31,497 bases of DNA from CAXGTL01 sp964012725 (GTDB taxonomy: Archaea > Nanobdellota > Nanobdellia > Woesearchaeales > CAXGTL01): NCBI GenBank assembly GCA_964012725.1, contig CAXGTL010000012.1, positions 1-31,497 on the forward strand. The letters are read 5' to 3'. Numbering within the stretch: position 1 is the first letter of the stretch; the number at the start of each line of letters is the position of its first letter. This document shows, in pieces, positions 1 to 6,620 of this stretch. The notes below the pieces were generated by a model. That model searched no databases. It was not told the DNA's origin and was given only the letters and a program-made list of their open reading frames with translations. The translations under genes were made by a program, and so were the position numbers.

Positions 1-2
1 GG

Positions 3-86
3 CAGAATTATTATAGATGTTTTCAAGAGGAAGTTAAGATTAGTGAGGATTATGTTGGTTTGGTGAAAGAGTTTTTTGGTGTTTAG
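3..86 (+). CDS. C-terminal end of a truncated unknown protein
   Basis: An open frame runs in from the left edge and ends at a TAG at 84-86. It gives about 27 residues ending EDYVGLVKEFFGV. The start lies outside the window, so the family cannot be named. The next gene has its own TATA element about 15 bases after this stop, so this is the end of a transcription unit. Confidence 0.5.
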   Translation, partial: QNYYRCFQEEVKISEDYVGLVKEFFGV

Positions 87-100
87 AGTATTGACTAACA

Positions 101-108
101 TTTATATA
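101..108 (+). promoter_or_regulatory. TATA box of the 131-364 gene
   Basis: TTTATATA preceded by AACA lies 22 nt before the ATG at 131. This spacing puts the transcription start at or next to the start codon, so a leaderless mRNA is predicted. The same AACATTTATATA string recurs before many genes in the window. Confidence 0.6.
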
Positions 109-130
109 GAATTCTTTATTCTCTATATAA

Positions 131-364
131 ATGAATATAAAACAATATGATATAGAAACTATATGTAAAGATTTCACACATTTAGAATTAGATAAATGTG
201 TTCAATATCATGAAGGCCAGATTAGTAGTAAACCACAAAAATATAGCTTATTCTTATTATGTTTAGAACGTGCTAAAATAGGTATAGAAGAGCAAAATAC
301 CCCTTCATATATGCCAGATTGTTTATTAGGTGTAATAGCAAGAGAAAATATTAAAAAAAGATAA
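131..364 (+). CDS. Hypothetical 77-aa protein
   Basis: I do not recognise the family. The product is a soluble 77-residue protein beginning MNIKQYDIETICKDF, with four scattered cysteines and a basic C-terminus (ENIKKR). It has no membrane segment and no clear zinc-binding CxxC pair. The start is supported by a TATA element at 101-108, giving the usual leaderless spacing of this genome. It is a single-gene unit followed by a gene-free stretch with another promoter. The function cannot be inferred. Confidence 0.55.
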   Translation: MNIKQYDIETICKDFTHLELDKCVQYHEGQISSKPQKYSLFLLCLERAKIGIEEQNTPSYMPDCLLGVIARENIKKR

Positions 365-479
365 CTTATTTTTCTGTTCTTATTTTAAAGTGATGGTTGC
401 CGAATTCTAGAGTTTAATGGCTTGTGTTATTAAATATACCATTTTGTATACTAAATTACAAATATACACTTTCGTAACA

Positions 480-487
480 TTTATATA
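480..487 (+). promoter_or_regulatory. TATA box in front of a non-coding stretch
   Basis: A TTTATATA preceded by AACA matches the promoter element used by neighbouring protein genes, but no ORF starts 22-30 nt downstream. The predicted start near 505-512 leads into the structured region 505-893, so it probably drives a stable RNA. Confidence 0.5.
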
Positions 488-504
488 CTAGTATATCCTC
501 AATT

Positions 505-893
505 AATACATAATAATCATTAACAAGGTTAATGGTTAAGTACATTCATAACGGGGTCCACCTTATGATTCTAATATATACCCCACCCCTCACACTCAAT
601 AACTTGGACCCCTTTCATTATCACAGATAAATTAAGAGAAGAAGTAAGTGATAAGTTGCTTATTGATGCAAATCAGGAATATAAGCAATGATACGAGTTG
701 AATTCGACCTGAAAACGAAAAGCTACTTGGAACAACTCTTCACTAGATGCCTTGAGGAAAAAAGAGGTGAATAAATTAATCACGAGGTGATGCAGTTAGT
801 AGGCTTTTATGAGTAAGTGCTTTTGCAAGGGCAAGCATTTATGAGGAGCATTGAATATATTTCAAAAAAAGAGTTGCCCTAATTTTTTTTTTT
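505..893 (+). ncRNA. Candidate structured non-coding RNA (unassigned)
   Basis: No ORF of useful length lies here, but a consensus TATA element (480-487) precedes it and an 11-T tract (883-893) ends it. Complementary arms form consecutive hairpins: GGGGTCCA 553-560 with TGGACCCC 605-612; TTATCAC 618-624 with GTGATAA 648-654; TTGCTTAT 656-663 with ATAAGCAA 681-688; GAGTTG 695-700 with CAACTC 733-738; TAAGTGCTT 814-822 with AAGCATTTA 833-841 (one G-U). AGGGCAA 828-834 can also pair with TTGCCCT 874-880. The size fits a housekeeping RNA such as RNase P or SRP RNA. I could not find convincing RNase P conserved regions or the SRP helix-8 GGAA motif, so I leave it unassigned. Confidence 0.5.
883..893 (+). 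terminator. T-tract terminator
   Basis: Eleven consecutive T residues follow the last stem of the structured region. Oligo-T runs are the usual intrinsic termination signal in archaea. Confidence 0.45.
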
Positions 894-915
894 AATAAAA
901 AGTTTTTAACACAAA

Positions 916-991
916 GTGAGTATAAGTTTGACCAAAGGTTTAAGGGCTATTCAACCTGGTAAACTTGGCTAAGGCTCACCAGTATTTTTTT
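916..991 (+). ncRNA. Small hairpin RNA candidate with T-run
   Basis: A nested hairpin is visible: GTGAG 916-920 with CTCAC 975-979, AAGTTT 924-929 with AAACTT 961-966, ACC 931-933 with GGT 958-960, and AGGTT 936-940 with AACCT 953-957. The terminal loop is 12 nt and there is an asymmetric internal loop (3 against 8 nt). A run of T follows at 985-991. I see no separate TATA box. It could be a short independent RNA or the end of a longer transcript reading through the T-tract at 883-893. Confidence 0.35.
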
Positions 992-1003
992 AAAATAAGA
1001 AAA

Positions 1004-1138
1004 ATGGAAGACACAATCTTTGGATCAATAATATTTGTAATTAACTTGTTTATTATAATTCTTAGTTTAGGATTATCAATGTATTATTCTAAAAACTATA
1101 AAATGATTAAAGAAATTAAAGAGATTATTGTTATTTAG
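1004..1138 (+). CDS. Small single-pass membrane protein (44 aa)
   Basis: The ATG at 1004 opens a 44-residue frame ending TAG at 1136-1138. After a short acidic N-terminus (MEDTIFG) comes a hydrophobic stretch of about 24 residues (IIFVINLFIIILSLGLSM), then a basic tail (YYSKNYKMIKEIKE). This is the profile of a one-helix membrane peptide. It begins shortly after a T-run and ends six bases before the convergent phosphodiesterase gene. The start has only weak support (no clear SD), so this could be a chance frame. Confidence 0.4.
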   Translation: MEDTIFGSIIFVINLFIIILSLGLSMYYSKNYKMIKEIKEIIVI

Positions 1139-1144
1139 TAGCTT

Positions 1145-2302
1145 TTAACAATCTATTACAACTAAAGGAACCAACATCTCTTTTTTTGATACAGAACCAT
1201 GATCACCTATATGAGAACTTGGTTTTTCATTTATAAGATTATCACATATGGAATAATTTTCTTTCATAATCAAAACATAATCACCAATTCTTTCATGCAA
1301 TCTTTTGTGTGGTTTAAATAATCCAAAGAAGTTTCTCTTAAGCAAAGACTTACTTTTATACATATAACAAGATTTTCTAAAGTTTTTTTTAACATACTTT
1401 TTAAATTGTTTTACTTTTAAAGGTTTTACATAACAATATGCAACCCTCTTGTCACCTGACAAAGGCATTGATAATGTTTCATAAAATTTAGGATGATTAT
1501 TAACTATTATTCTTTTTGATTTTTTAGTATCAATAAGGCCATGGTCAGCTGTAATTATTATTTTTGTATTTGTTCCTTGTAATGATTTTACAAGTTTTTT
1601 TATTTGTCTATCTAGTTTTTTGAAATTATTATATACTTTTTTGCTTTTAACACCATACTTATGAGCATAATGATCATGCATCATTCTTTGAACAAAAATA
1701 TATTTCCTTTTTCTGCTTTTTTTCTTAATAACTCTCCTTAATTTATTAAAACAATCTTCCATACTTTTATAACTAACAATCTCAGCTTTTCCTTTTACTG
1801 CTGATGAATATGGACTTTTTGTTATTTTTTTATCTAGAATAATATAAGTTTTTGCTTTTAATCTATTAACAAAAGGTTTTAGATTAAATATATCTTTTAT
1901 ATCTATAACATCTTGTAATGATGATTTTTCTGTTCTTGGCATATAACGTATTGCAATAGCCACAAGTCCTAATTCTTTAAGATATTCAAACCAACCAGTC
2001 ATCCCATGCTGTTGTGGAGGAACGCCTGTGTTAAATACAGTCATGGCAGCTGATGTTGTAGATGGAAATACAGAAGTCATCTTTCCTTTAAGATGTTTAT
2101 TAAATATTGTTCCTTCACCATATTTCATAAGATATTCATATCCTAATCCATCTATTACAAGAAGAACAACATTCTTTGATTTAGAAAGTTGTTGAGGACC
2201 ATAGATATTCAATGATTTGTATTTTGGTTTTCCACCTAGTGCTGTTTCAATAGAACTCATTAAATTTACAATACTTCCCCCTTTATAATTTGGTAAATAC
2301 AT
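1145..2302 (-). CDS. Type I phosphodiesterase / nucleotide pyrophosphatase, alkaline phosphatase superfamily
   Basis: A metal-dependent phosphoester hydrolase of the AlkP superfamily (NPP/Phosphodiest type, 385 aa). Visible metal and catalytic signatures are LLVIDGLG with Asp51, the nucleophile segment FPSTTSAA near residues 79-86, a conserved HG-MTGW loop near 99-104, an MMHDHYAH segment at 208-214, ADHG at 252-255 and the C-terminal SHIGDHG with His364 and His368. There is no signal peptide, so it is probably cytoplasmic. The substrate is unknown; relatives hydrolyse nucleotides, sugar phosphates or phospholipid head groups, and some act as phosphoglycerate mutases. The gene is divergent from the DHH phosphoesterase and shares its palindromic TATA element. 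Confidence 0.85.
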   Translation of the reverse strand: MYLPNYKGGSIVNLMSSIETALGGKPKYKSLNIYGPQQLSKSKNVVLLVIDGLGYEYLMKYGEGTIFNKHLKGKMTSVFPSTTSAAMTVFNTGVPPQQHGMTGWFEYLKELGLVAIAIRYMPRTEKSSLQDVIDIKDIFNLKPFVNRLKAKTYIILDKKITKSPYSSAVKGKAEIVSYKSMEDCFNKLRRVIKKKSRKRKYIFVQRMMHDHYAHKYGVKSKKVYNNFKKLDRQIKKLVKSLQGTNTKIIITADHGLIDTKKSKRIIVNNHPKFYETLSMPLSGDKRVAYCYVKPLKVKQFKKYVKKNFRKSCYMYKSKSLLKRNFFGLFKPHKRLHERIGDYVLIMKENYSICDNLINEKPSSHIGDHGSVSKKEMLVPLVVIDC

Positions 2303-2326
2303 ATTATCTAATGTTAAATCACAAAC

Positions 2327-2336
2327 ATTTATAAAT
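2327..2336. promoter_or_regulatory. Shared palindromic TATA for divergent genes
   Basis: ATTTATAAAT is a perfect palindrome placed 24 nt from the leftward ATG (2302) and 21 nt from the rightward ATG (2358). There is no room for a second TATA on either side, so one element probably serves both directions and gives two leaderless transcripts. Confidence 0.6.
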
Positions 2337-2357
2337 CTTTCATATAAACAAAACTAT

Positions 2358-3383
2358 ATGCTTACAAAAGATGATTATGCTGAAATTAAGAAAGAACTAG
2401 ACACTAGTTATCATCCACTTTACTTTTATGATGATGATACAGATGGATTAGCTAGTTTTTTATTGTTTTATAGATATGTTAGAGAAGGTAAAGGAATAAT
2501 TCTTAAGACATCGCCAAATGTTGACATGAAATTCCTACATAAAGTACAAGATTATCATCCTGATAAAATATTTATTCTTGATCTTGCAAAAGCTGAACAA
2601 GAGTTTATTGATAAAACAAAAACACCTATTGTTTGGATAGATCATCATGGTCCAGTAGAAAGAAACAAAGTTAAATATTTTAATCCAATTGTAAAAGAAC
2701 CTAAAAAGAATCTACCAACAGCTTATTCATGTTATAAAGTTGTTGAACAAGATATATGGATTGCAATGATTGGAATAGTAGGTGACTGGACATTACCAGC
2801 TGATGTTCAGAAAAAGTTTTCAGAAAAGTATCCTGACCTTCTTCCACCTAGTGTTACAAATCCTGGAAAAGCAATGTTTGATACAAAACTTGGTAAATTA
2901 GTACAAATTTATGAGTTTTGTTTAAAAGGAAAAACATCTGAAGTGAAAAAATTAGTTAAAATATTAACAAGAATTAATGATCCATATGAAATCTTAGAAG
3001 GAAAAACACCTAGATCAAAATTAATACTAAAACATTATAAAAAAATTAAAAAAGAGTTTGATAGTTTAATGAAAGGAGTTAAACCTGACAAAGATTCACC
3101 AATGATTGTTTATCATTATCATTCAGGAAGAATGAGCTTGTCTGGAGAAATATCAAACCATGTTTTGTATAAATATCCTGATAAATTTATAATAATTCTT
3201 AGAGAAAAGAATGGTGAAATGAAATGTTCATTCAGATCACACACATTTAATGTTAAGAAGATCTTAGCAAAAGCTTTGATTGGGGTTGATGGAACTGGTG
3301 GAGGCCATATTGAAGCATGTGGTGGTGTGATTAAGAAGTATGATTGGGATAAGTTCTTGGAGAATATTAAAGCTCAGCTGTAG
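2358..3383 (+). CDS. DHH-family phosphoesterase (RecJ-like / DHHA1)
   Basis: A manganese-dependent phosphoesterase of the DHH superfamily (341 aa), related to RecJ exonucleases and oligonucleotide/cyclic-dinucleotide phosphodiesterases. The motifs are in order: YDDDTDGLAS (24-33), ILDLA (73-77), the signature WIDHH with Asp95-His96-His97, GIVGDW (139-144), and a C-terminal DHHA1 glycine motif TGGGH (313-317). Archaeal homologues include the GINS-associated nuclease GAN and the aRecJ proteins. The length is compatible with those but does not decide between them. The leaderless promoter is shared with the divergent gene. The 3' end overlaps the convergent small HTH gene by 17 bases. Confidence 0.85.
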   Translation: MLTKDDYAEIKKELDTSYHPLYFYDDDTDGLASFLLFYRYVREGKGIILKTSPNVDMKFLHKVQDYHPDKIFILDLAKAEQEFIDKTKTPIVWIDHHGPVERNKVKYFNPIVKEPKKNLPTAYSCYKVVEQDIWIAMIGIVGDWTLPADVQKKFSEKYPDLLPPSVTNPGKAMFDTKLGKLVQIYEFCLKGKTSEVKKLVKILTRINDPYEILEGKTPRSKLILKHYKKIKKEFDSLMKGVKPDKDSPMIVYHYHSGRMSLSGEISNHVLYKYPDKFIIILREKNGEMKCSFRSHTFNVKKILAKALIGVDGTGGGHIEACGGVIKKYDWDKFLENIKAQL

Positions 3384-3666
3384 ATTCTTTTAATTCTTTT
3401 TCAAACTCATCTAATTCTTCATTATATGTTTTATTTTTAATATCCTGTTGTTCTATCAAAAAATTATATTTATTTACATAATTAGACACAGTCTTTGTAG
3501 AAACTTTAAGAAACTCTGCAGCTTTAATCAAATCACCATTAAAAAAATTATATGCAGCAACAACTTCTACAGTTCTTTTTGTAATTCTTGTACAGCTTCC
3601 TACAAATTTAGGTTTATAATTTGTATTTTTTTCTTCTTTTATTGTCTCTTCAAGTGTTTGTTTCAT
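3367..3666 (-). CDS. Small helix-turn-helix protein
   Basis: A 99-aa protein with a Fis/resolvase-like helix-turn-helix near residues 44-70 (GDLIKAAEFLKVSTKTVSNYVNKY), flanked by charged, probably coiled-coil ends. It looks like a small DNA-binding regulator, although its target is unknown. The gene converges on and overlaps the DHH gene by 17 bases. Its upstream region holds a perfect inverted repeat at 3690-3709 close to the predicted transcription start, which would suit autoregulation. There is no gene-family name I can defend. Confidence 0.6.
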   Translation of the reverse strand: MKQTLEETIKEEKNTNYKPKFVGSCTRITKRTVEVVAAYNFFNGDLIKAAEFLKVSTKTVSNYVNKYNFLIEQQDIKNKTYNEELDEFEKELKESTAEL

Positions 3667-3689
3667 TTAAATCTCCGATTTCAATGAAT

Positions 3690-3709
3690 TTCAAAATTAA
3701 AATTTTGAA
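3690..3709. repeat. Perfect inverted repeat upstream of the small HTH gene (possible operator)
   Basis: Two 9-base arms, TTCAAAATT and AATTTTGAA, are separated by AA. The repeat lies between the probable TATA (TTTATAAAA around 3718-3726 on the reverse strand) and the start codon at 3666. This is the location expected for a repressor site overlapping the transcription start. Confidence 0.45.
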
Positions 3710-3811
3710 TTTTCATTTTTATAAAATTCTACCAAGAACCTCTTTATATAAGAGAATCTTATTTGATTTATAAATATTTCTTTTTACCAAACTAATATAC
3801 TATTAGCAACA

Positions 3812-3819
3812 TTTATATA
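3812..3819 (+). promoter_or_regulatory. TATA box of the 3843-4226 gene
   Basis: AACATTTATATA ends 23 nt before the ATG at 3843, the leaderless spacing seen elsewhere in the window. Confidence 0.6.
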
Positions 3820-3842
3820 CTTGTGGACATTTATTGTAATAT

Positions 3843-4226
3843 ATGGTTATACTTTTTGATCAATTTAATATGCCTGAAGATGTTTTTGAAATTGTTTTTG
3901 CTACAGAGCAACAGGTAATAGTAGCAAAAGAATTAATTAAATATATGAAAGATAATCAAGGTGAAATTAATAAAACAGAGATGAGTGTGTTTGCAACACA
4001 GTTACATGATGGTCAATGGGTAACTGAACTTGACAAACCTGGATACAAAGGTAAAAAAGTTAAACTTAGTTATAATAAAAGACAGTTTTATGATAGAATT
4101 CTAACACCAATGAAAGGTATGGGTATTGTTGATTATGATATTTATAAAAAAACTTATAGATTATCTGATAAGTTTAATAAAAACATGATTCACATTGGTT
4201 TACTTTGGTTAAGACAGTTTAGGTAA
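3843..4226 (+). CDS. Hypothetical 127-aa protein, possible winged helix
   Basis: I do not recognise the family. The protein begins MVILFDQFNMPEDVFEIVFATEQQ and looks mainly helical. The central part (YNKRQFYDRILTPMKGMGIVDYDIYKKTYRLSDKF) resembles the last helix plus beta-wing of a winged-helix domain, which hints at nucleic-acid binding. There is no membrane segment or metal motif. The start is fixed by a TATA element 23 nt upstream. The structured gene-free region 4228-4495 begins one base after its stop. Confidence 0.6.
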   Translation: MVILFDQFNMPEDVFEIVFATEQQVIVAKELIKYMKDNQGEINKTEMSVFATQLHDGQWVTELDKPGYKGKKVKLSYNKRQFYDRILTPMKGMGIVDYDIYKKTYRLSDKFNKNMIHIGLLWLRQFR

Positions 4227-4227
4227 T

Positions 4228-4495
4228 AAAACACCTACAAGTTCGAATAAATGTTAGTGTGGAAGAAAGCTCAAGTTTTGTTGCGGTTGTACTTGTATGA
4301 TTTAGCATATTACTCATAGTTTTCGTAACGCTGTTGTCAGCGTCAACTTGCTATCATTTGCGAAGGTCTTGTTTTGGTGTTTTGAAAATGAACCTGCATC
4401 GTTCACCTGCTCAAAGCAAAGTAAACAATAATTGAGCATCCATAAATTTTGACAATTCGAACAGTGGTTCACTTGCCAATTGGCGACAGGTTCAT
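4228..4495. ncRNA. Highly structured gene-free stretch, candidate RNA (strand unresolved)
   Basis: Two adjacent domains are each closed by perfect 8-base arms: AAAACACC 4228-4235 with GGTGTTTT 4376-4383, and ATGAACCT 4388-4395 with AGGTTCAT 4488-4495. Inside are ACGCTG-TTGT-CAGCGT at 4328-4343, GCTCAA 4409-4414 with TTGAGC 4432-4437, and TTGCC-AATT-GGCGA in the second domain. GTTCGAAT 4241-4248 and ATTCGAAC 4455-4462 are also complementary. The segment AGTAAACAATAATTGAGCA faintly resembles RNase P conserved region IV, but I could not pair plausible CR-I and CR-V strands, so this is not claimed. I see no strong TATA on either side. Confidence 0.4.
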
Positions 4496-4524
4496 TATAA
4501 TAATTAAATAAAAAAGAGGAAAAA

Positions 4525-5133
4525 ATGATTAAACTAATAATATTTGACTTAGACGGAACATTGATTGATTCTAGAAAAGCTAATTTAGCAATCGGTAAAC
4601 TTGCATTAAAAGAGTTTGATGTGAAGTTGAAAGGTAAAAAGATGAGAGACTTCTATACATTGACATCAAAACAAATTGTTAAACATATGTTTCCATTAAT
4701 GAAAAGAAGAAAAGCTTTGAAATTCATAAGAAAACATAGAAAAGATTATTATCATTTAATGAAATTAAATAAAAATGTATTAAATATGTTAAAATTTCTT
4801 AAGAAGAATAAATATAAGATAGCAATTGCAACTAACAGAGGCAAAACTACATATGATTTATTAAAATTGTTTAAACTAAAGAAATATTTTAATTTTGTTG
4901 CAACTTCTGGAATGATTAGAAAACATAAACCATGGCCTCATCAGATTAATTTGGTTCGTAGGAAGTTTGGTGTTAGAAGGGATGAGATATTATATGTAGG
5001 TGATTCTTTTACTGATTCTAAAGCTGCACACAGAGCTAAAGTCAAATGTGTTATATATAGAAATAATAGGTTGAAGACTGATTTTCATGTTAATGATTTT
5101 AAAGATTTGAAGCAGATTCTGGCTAGATTATAG
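4525..5133 (+). CDS. HAD-superfamily phosphatase (phosphoglycolate phosphatase-like)
   Basis: A cytoplasmic HAD hydrolase (202 aa) with all four motifs. Motif I is FDLDGT (nucleophile Asp8, general acid Asp10), motif II is ATNRGK (Thr102), motif III is the lysine in RKHKPW (about 134), and motif IV is VGDSFTDSKAA (Asp159, Asp163). The helical cap between motifs I and II (residues about 16-85) is of the Gph/PgmB type. The substrate is probably a small phosphorylated metabolite such as phosphoglycolate or a sugar phosphate, but the sequence does not decide. The start is supported by a purine-rich AAGAGGAAAAA just upstream. It follows the structured stretch 4228-4495, which may be its leader or a separate RNA. 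Confidence 0.85.
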   Translation: MIKLIIFDLDGTLIDSRKANLAIGKLALKEFDVKLKGKKMRDFYTLTSKQIVKHMFPLMKRRKALKFIRKHRKDYYHLMKLNKNVLNMLKFLKKNKYKIAIATNRGKTTYDLLKLFKLKKYFNFVATSGMIRKHKPWPHQINLVRRKFGVRRDEILYVGDSFTDSKAAHRAKVKCVIYRNNRLKTDFHVNDFKDLKQILARL

Positions 5134-5258
5134 TATAAATAAAGTAAAAATAGTAAGCTAAAAAGACAATTAAAACCAAAGGTTTTTATACTAGCAATTA
5201 CCCTAATACTTAGATTTGTATACTTTTGAATAGATATGAATATACGGGGGTTAGTAAT

Positions 5259-5549
5259 ATGGTTCAAAGAATTGGCGGGCCTAGAAGAAAAACAAGACAC
5301 AAATTTAAGAAACCTGCTAGAAAAAAAGGTAAAATTAGTTTAACAGAATACTTAAAAGAGTTAAAACAAGGTCAAAAAGTAATACTGAAAGCAGAACCTG
5401 CTTATCAAAAATCAATGTATCATGGTAGATTCCATGGTAAACATGGTAAAGTTGTAGGTAAGAAAGGTAATTGTTATTATGTTGAAATAGATGATAAAGG
5501 AAAAACAAAGAAACTAATTGTACATCCAATACATCTAAAAACTATGTGA
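5259..5549 (+). CDS. rpl21e: 50S ribosomal protein L21e
   Basis: Archaeal/eukaryotic-type large-subunit protein eL21. From the internal ATG at 5259 it is 96 aa, the normal family length, beginning MVQRIGGPRRKTRHKF. The body shows the family's basic, KOW/SH3-like pattern (QGQKVILKAEPAYQKSMYH, GKHGKVVGKKGN, VHPIHL). I prefer 5259 to the upstream ATG at 5226 because GGGGGT sits 7-9 nt before it and the extra 11 residues are not family-like. It is the first gene of the conserved archaeal L21e-rpoF-DUF655 operon. A likely TATA (TTTTTATACT) lies around 5182-5191. Confidence 0.92.
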   Translation: MVQRIGGPRRKTRHKFKKPARKKGKISLTEYLKELKQGQKVILKAEPAYQKSMYHGRFHGKHGKVVGKKGNCYYVEIDDKGKTKKLIVHPIHLKTM

Positions 5550-5560
5550 GGAGTGAAATA

Positions 5561-5640
5561 TGTATGCAAATGTCGTGAATCAGAGATTCATGATCATGAT
5601 CAGAAATTTTCCAAATTTCTGACATCTTGATTTGCATGCA
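5561..5640 (+). promoter_or_regulatory. Structured leader element, copy 1 (before rpoF)
   Basis: An 11-bp closing helix (5561-5571 with 5630-5640, one G-T) continues into ATGTC 5570-5574 paired with GACAT 5621-5625. It encloses hairpin TGAATC-aga-GATTCA, linker TGATCATGA and hairpin TCAGAAATTT-tcc-AAATTTCTGA (5600-5622). The same ordered elements and bases (GAA..TTC hairpin, GATCATG linker, AAATT..AATTT hairpin, ATGTC/GACAT closure) recur at 23844-23900 before the SSB gene. It lies 25 nt before the rpoF ATG, downstream of L21e, so it could be a regulatory leader, a processing site or an internal attenuator. Confidence 0.55.
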
Positions 5641-5665
5641 ATGAACGAAACGGAGAGGAGTGAAT

Positions 5666-6028
5666 ATGAATGTTAAAATATTATCAGAAAAATCAATTTC
5701 AATGTTTGAATTAAAACAAGAACTTGAAAAAATAGAAGAAAAAGATAAAGAACTTAACTTTAGAGCTAATAAAACTAAAGATTATCTTAACAATTTTATA
5801 ACATTAAACAAAAAACAAAAGGAAGAATTAACTAAAAAAATTAATGCATTAAAAGTTCCAAGATTAAAAGAAGAACACATTATAAAAATAGTTGATTTAA
5901 TTCCAAAAACAACAGAAGAGTTAAAAGTAATATTACAACAATTCACAATTACAATAAGTAATGATAATGTGAAAAAAGTAATTGAAGTTGTGAAAGCAGT
6001 TGTACCAGAAAAGAAAAAGAAAGAATAA
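5666..6028 (+). CDS. rpoF: DNA-directed RNA polymerase subunit F (Rpo4)
   Basis: Rpo4/RpoF is the archaeal Rpb4 homologue. It pairs with Rpo7 to form the stalk of RNA polymerase, aiding open-complex formation and RNA binding. The protein (120 aa from ATG 5666) is all-helical, with the C-terminal HRDC-like segment VPRLKEEHIIKIVDLIPKTT followed by EELKVILQQFTI, typical of the family, and a lysine-rich tail. GAGAGGAG lies 5-6 nt before 5666. The GTG at 5660, inside that SD, is less likely. Its position between L21e and DUF655 is the standard archaeal order. Confidence 0.88.
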   Translation: MNVKILSEKSISMFELKQELEKIEEKDKELNFRANKTKDYLNNFITLNKKQKEELTKKINALKVPRLKEEHIIKIVDLIPKTTEELKVILQQFTITISNDNVKKVIEVVKAVVPEKKKKE

Positions 6029-6050
6029 TTCCAAACAGAAATAATACAAA

Positions 6051-6620
6051 ATGATGAACACAGAAAGCAAAAGTAAAGAAGAAATTGTAATTGTGCTTGA
6101 CTTTTTGCCAAATGGTTATCCATTTGATAGAAGACCGAGCCACAGAAAGACTTCAATAGTGCAAGCTATAGGAAAAAATCATTTTATATTATTAGAATTA
6201 GTTCCTAAGAAAGGTGTTTTTTTACAACCTTATGAAGAAGTGTACATAGGAGAAGGTAAAAGAGAAAAGATTCATCATATTACTGGTAAATTACCAATAG
6301 ATAAATTAACTCAAACAGGTTTAGCAGAATTAGAATTTATTATAAAAGACCTTGTAAAGAAAAATGAAAAACAATTTGTAGAATTTTTTAATAATGCAAG
6401 ATCTTTATCAACAAGAATGCATCAACTAGAACTATTACCAGGACTAGGTAAAAAACATATGTGGGAAATACTTGATGAAAGAAAAGAAAAACCATTTGAA
6501 AATTTTGCAGATATTAAGAAAAGAGTTAAGTTAATGCCTGATCCTGAAAAGATTATTATAAAAAGAATTCTGTCTGAAATCAAAGGCAAAGAAAAACATA
6601 AAGTGTTTGTTGATGCATAA
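6051..6620 (+). CDS. DUF655 family RNA/DNA-binding protein
   Basis: A conserved archaeal DUF655 protein (189 aa). The N-terminal part carries the family pattern VLDFLPNGYPFDRRPSHRK and ALVLELVP-like IGKNHFILLELVPKKG, followed by a predicted OB-like YIGEGKREKI region. The C-terminal part (LELLPGLGKKHMWEILDERKE and FENFADIKKRVKLMPDP) is a helix-hairpin-helix pair for nucleic-acid binding. Its exact role is unknown, but the family is nearly always linked to rpoF and L21e and is thought to act in translation or RNA metabolism. It begins 22 bases after rpoF. An in-frame second ATG lies at 6054. Its stop overlaps the next start by one base. Confidence 0.85.
   Translation: MMNTESKSKEEIVIVLDFLPNGYPFDRRPSHRKTSIVQAIGKNHFILLELVPKKGVFLQPYEEVYIGEGKREKIHHITGKLPIDKLTQTGLAELEFIIKDLVKKNEKQFVEFFNNARSLSTRMHQLELLPGLGKKHMWEILDERKEKPFENFADIKKRVKLMPDPEKIIIKRILSEIKGKEKHKVFVDA

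Noticed and set aside
505..893. SRP RNA or RNase P RNA
   Set aside because: Size and promoter fit, but the GGAA-type helix-8 motif of SRP and convincing RNase P conserved regions were not found.
4228..4495. RNase P RNA
   Set aside because: The segment near 4420 recalls conserved region IV, and ACAG-N7-CTT near 4461 recalls region V, but no upstream strand forms a proper P4 helix with it. An Infernal run is needed before naming it.
5226..5258. N-terminal extension of L21e from the upstream ATG
   Set aside because: The SD is next to the ATG at 5259, and the extra 11 residues are not part of the ribosomal protein family.
5782..6156. Minus-strand ORF across rpoF/DUF655
   Set aside because: Phe/Leu/Ser-rich antisense shadow of two conserved genes.
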